Assembly (NCBI GenBank): GCA_937923365.1
Contig: CALAIJ010000101.1
Coordinates: 1-7,318, forward strand
Direction of reading: 5' to 3'
Origin: an uncultured Sulfitobacter sp.
GTDB taxonomy: Bacteria > Pseudomonadota > Alphaproteobacteria > Rhodobacterales > Rhodobacteraceae
DNA: 7,318 nucleotides
Part shown: positions 6,181-7,318 of the stretch, piece by piece
How the letters are laid out: every line of letters starts with the position of its first letter
Position numbering within the stretch: position 1 is the stretch's first letter
Translations under genes and position numbers: made by a program
Notes under the pieces: generated by a model
Database searches by the model: none
What the model saw: only the letters and a program-made list of their open reading frames with translations
Told to the model about the DNA's origin: nothing

Positions 6181-6195
6181 CAAAGGAACTGGTTA
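6177..6195. repeat. Inverted repeat TAACCA-N7-TGGTTA overlapping the candidate -10
   Basis: This is a perfect 6-base inverted repeat with a 7-base centre, covering the last bases of the candidate -10 element and the predicted transcription start. It ends where the AGAGGA ribosome binding site for the downstream gene begins. The geometry (13-base centre-to-centre, dyad on the start point) fits an operator for a dimeric repressor. It could instead form a weak hairpin in DNA or RNA. No regulator gene is adjacent in this window. Confidence 0.4.
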
Positions 6196-6212
6196 GAGGA
6201 TCATCTTTTCAA

Positions 6213-7318
6213 ATGGAAACAGGCACCGCAATGCTTGATGGCGCATTCTGGCTCAGCAGCGGGGTCATCCTGTTCCTGCTGATCCTGTCAGGCTTCTTTT
6301 CGGGATCAGAGACCGCGCTCACTGCCGCGTCTCGGGGCAAGTTGCGCAGTCAGGCGGACAAGGGCTCCGGCGGGGCGACCCGCGCGCTTAAGATCACCGA
6401 AGACAACGAGCGTCTGATCGGCTCTGTCCTTTTGGGCAACAACCTGGTCAACATTCTGGCGACATCGCTGGCGACAACCATGTTCTTGCGCCTTTTTGGC
6501 GAATCCGGTGTCTTTGTGGCCACCACGGTCATGACGCTGCTGGTTCTGGTCTTTGCCGAAGTGCTTCCCAAAACCTACGCAATCACCAACGCCGAACGCG
6601 CAGCCGCACTGGTTTCTGCGCCGATCAGCCTTGTGGTCACCTTGTTTGCACCCGTTGTCTCGGCCGTGCGGTTCTTTGTGCGTGGCGTCTTGCGCATCTT
6701 TGGCGTGACCACTGACCCCGACAGCAACATTCTGGCTGTCCGAGAGGAAATCGCAGGCGCGCTGCATCTGGGCCATTCCGAAGGGGTGGTCGAGAAAGAG
6801 GACCGCGACCGTATCTTGGGCGCGCTGGACCTGCGCGAACGTGTCGTGGAGGAGATCATGTTGCATCGCTCAGGCATCGAGATGATCAATGGCGCGTCCG
6901 AACCCTCTGAAATTCTTGAGCAATGTCTGGAATCAAACCACACCCGTCTGCCGCTTTACCGCGATGATCCGGAAAACATCGTGGGCGTCATCCATGCCAA
7001 GGACCTGCTGCGCGCCATGTATAAACGCATCGGCGGGCCTGATGGTGACGCCGCAGCGCTCAAGACCTTCGACATCGCCGAAGTCGCGATGGAGCCGTAC
7101 TTTGTGCCCGAAACCTCAACGCTGGACGAACAAATGCGCCAGTTCCTGCACCGGCGCACACACTTCGCGCTTGTGGTGGATGAATACGGGTCCTTGCAGG
7201 GCCTTATCACGCTCGAAGATATCCTCGAAGAGATCGTGGGCGAGATCACGGACGAATTCGACCCCGACGGGGATCAGGCCATGTCCACGGCAGAAGACGG
7301 CCATCTGATCGTCGAGGG
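6213..7318 (+). CDS. CNNM/DUF21-CBS membrane protein, HlyC/CorC family (3' end beyond window)
   Basis: The visible part is 368 residues and continues off the right edge; related proteins run about 400-450 residues, so the C-terminal end is missing. The N-terminal CNNM (DUF21) membrane domain covers about residues 10-185. It has hydrophobic segments near 13-31, 68-95, 98-117 and 130-157 and the signatures GFFSGSETAL (27-36), GNNLVNI (75-81) and FAEVLPKTYA (114-123). A pair of CBS domains follows at about 215-345, including TRLPLYRDDPENIVGVIHAKDL and VVDEYGSLQGLITLEDILEEIVGEI. The start of the CorC/HlyC C-terminal domain is then reached (about 355 on). Characterised relatives are linked to magnesium, cobalt or sodium-coupled divalent cation export, with the CBS pair binding adenine nucleotides; the ion here cannot be read from sequence. 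The hemolysin label for this family is historical. The ATG at 6213 has AGAGGA 12 bases upstream, rather far. An alternative ATG at 6231 lacks a ribosome binding site. Confidence 0.93.
   Translation, partial: METGTAMLDGAFWLSSGVILFLLILSGFFSGSETALTAASRGKLRSQADKGSGGATRALKITEDNERLIGSVLLGNNLVNILATSLATTMFLRLFGESGVFVATTVMTLLVLVFAEVLPKTYAITNAERAAALVSAPISLVVTLFAPVVSAVRFFVRGVLRIFGVTTDPDSNILAVREEIAGALHLGHSEGVVEKEDRDRILGALDLRERVVEEIMLHRSGIEMINGASEPSEILEQCLESNHTRLPLYRDDPENIVGVIHAKDLLRAMYKRIGGPDGDAAALKTFDIAEVAMEPYFVPETSTLDEQMRQFLHRRTHFALVVDEYGSLQGLITLEDILEEIVGEITDEFDPDGDQAMSTAEDGHLIVE

Larger units (their letters stand above)
6128..6212. promoter_or_regulatory. Divergent intergenic region between phosphoesterase-like and CNNM/CBS genes
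   Basis: This 85-base gap lies between two outward-reading starts and must serve both. It holds a plausible rightward sigma-70-type promoter and two perfect short inverted repeats, annotated separately. The leftward gene's ribosome binding site is also here (the run around 6134-6139 on the opposite strand). No clear leftward -35/-10 pair was found. Confidence 0.45.

Noticed and set aside
6306..6866. 186-codon minus-strand open frame opposite the CNNM/CBS gene
   Set aside because: It is the antisense shadow of a strongly recognisable membrane and CBS protein whose own frame runs off the window edge.

Overview
This window looks like ordinary chromosomal core DNA from an alphaproteobacterium, most likely a marine member of the Rhodobacterales (roseobacter group). 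The evidence is the high-GC coding sequence on both strands, the alphaproteobacterial style of the SSB, AroK, AroB and XerD proteins, and a gene neighbourhood (aroB-aroK divergent from a small membrane protein, a secreted protein and xerD) that I recall from that group. The species cannot be fixed by reading alone. I see no insertion sequence, prophage, CRISPR array, tRNA or rRNA, and no sign of a foreign island.

Layout, left to right. A short leader (1-67) precedes ssb (68-574, +). It is followed with zero spacing by a small multi-pass membrane protein gene (575-883, +). These converge, across an 8-base gap, on the leftward pair aroK-aroB (2593 down to 892), which overlaps by 8 bases and encodes two shikimate-pathway enzymes. 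An AT-rich gap (2594-2670) separates aroK from a rightward, tightly packed set: a 50-residue single-pass membrane peptide (2671-2823), a 521-residue secreted protein of unknown function (2828-4393) and xerD (4398-5372). The 3' end of xerD overlaps tail-to-tail by 64 bases with a leftward gene of the metallophosphoesterase superfamily (6127 down to 5309). That gene is divergent from a CNNM/CBS (HlyC/CorC-type) membrane protein gene starting at 6213, which runs off the right edge of the window.

Functionally the window is a mosaic of housekeeping roles: single-strand DNA protection, chorismate synthesis, chromosome dimer resolution, and probable ion transport. Three genes of unknown function are interleaved with these. 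The most unusual item is the phosphoesterase-like protein. It keeps the fold-defining GD, GN, HG and GH landmarks but has lost several canonical metal ligands, and all nine of its cysteines lie in its first 122 residues. Second is the pairing of a tiny membrane peptide with a secreted protein just upstream of xerD. Third is a pair of small inverted repeats lying on the best promoter-like sequence in the window (6152-6195). I find no convincing new multi-gene system.
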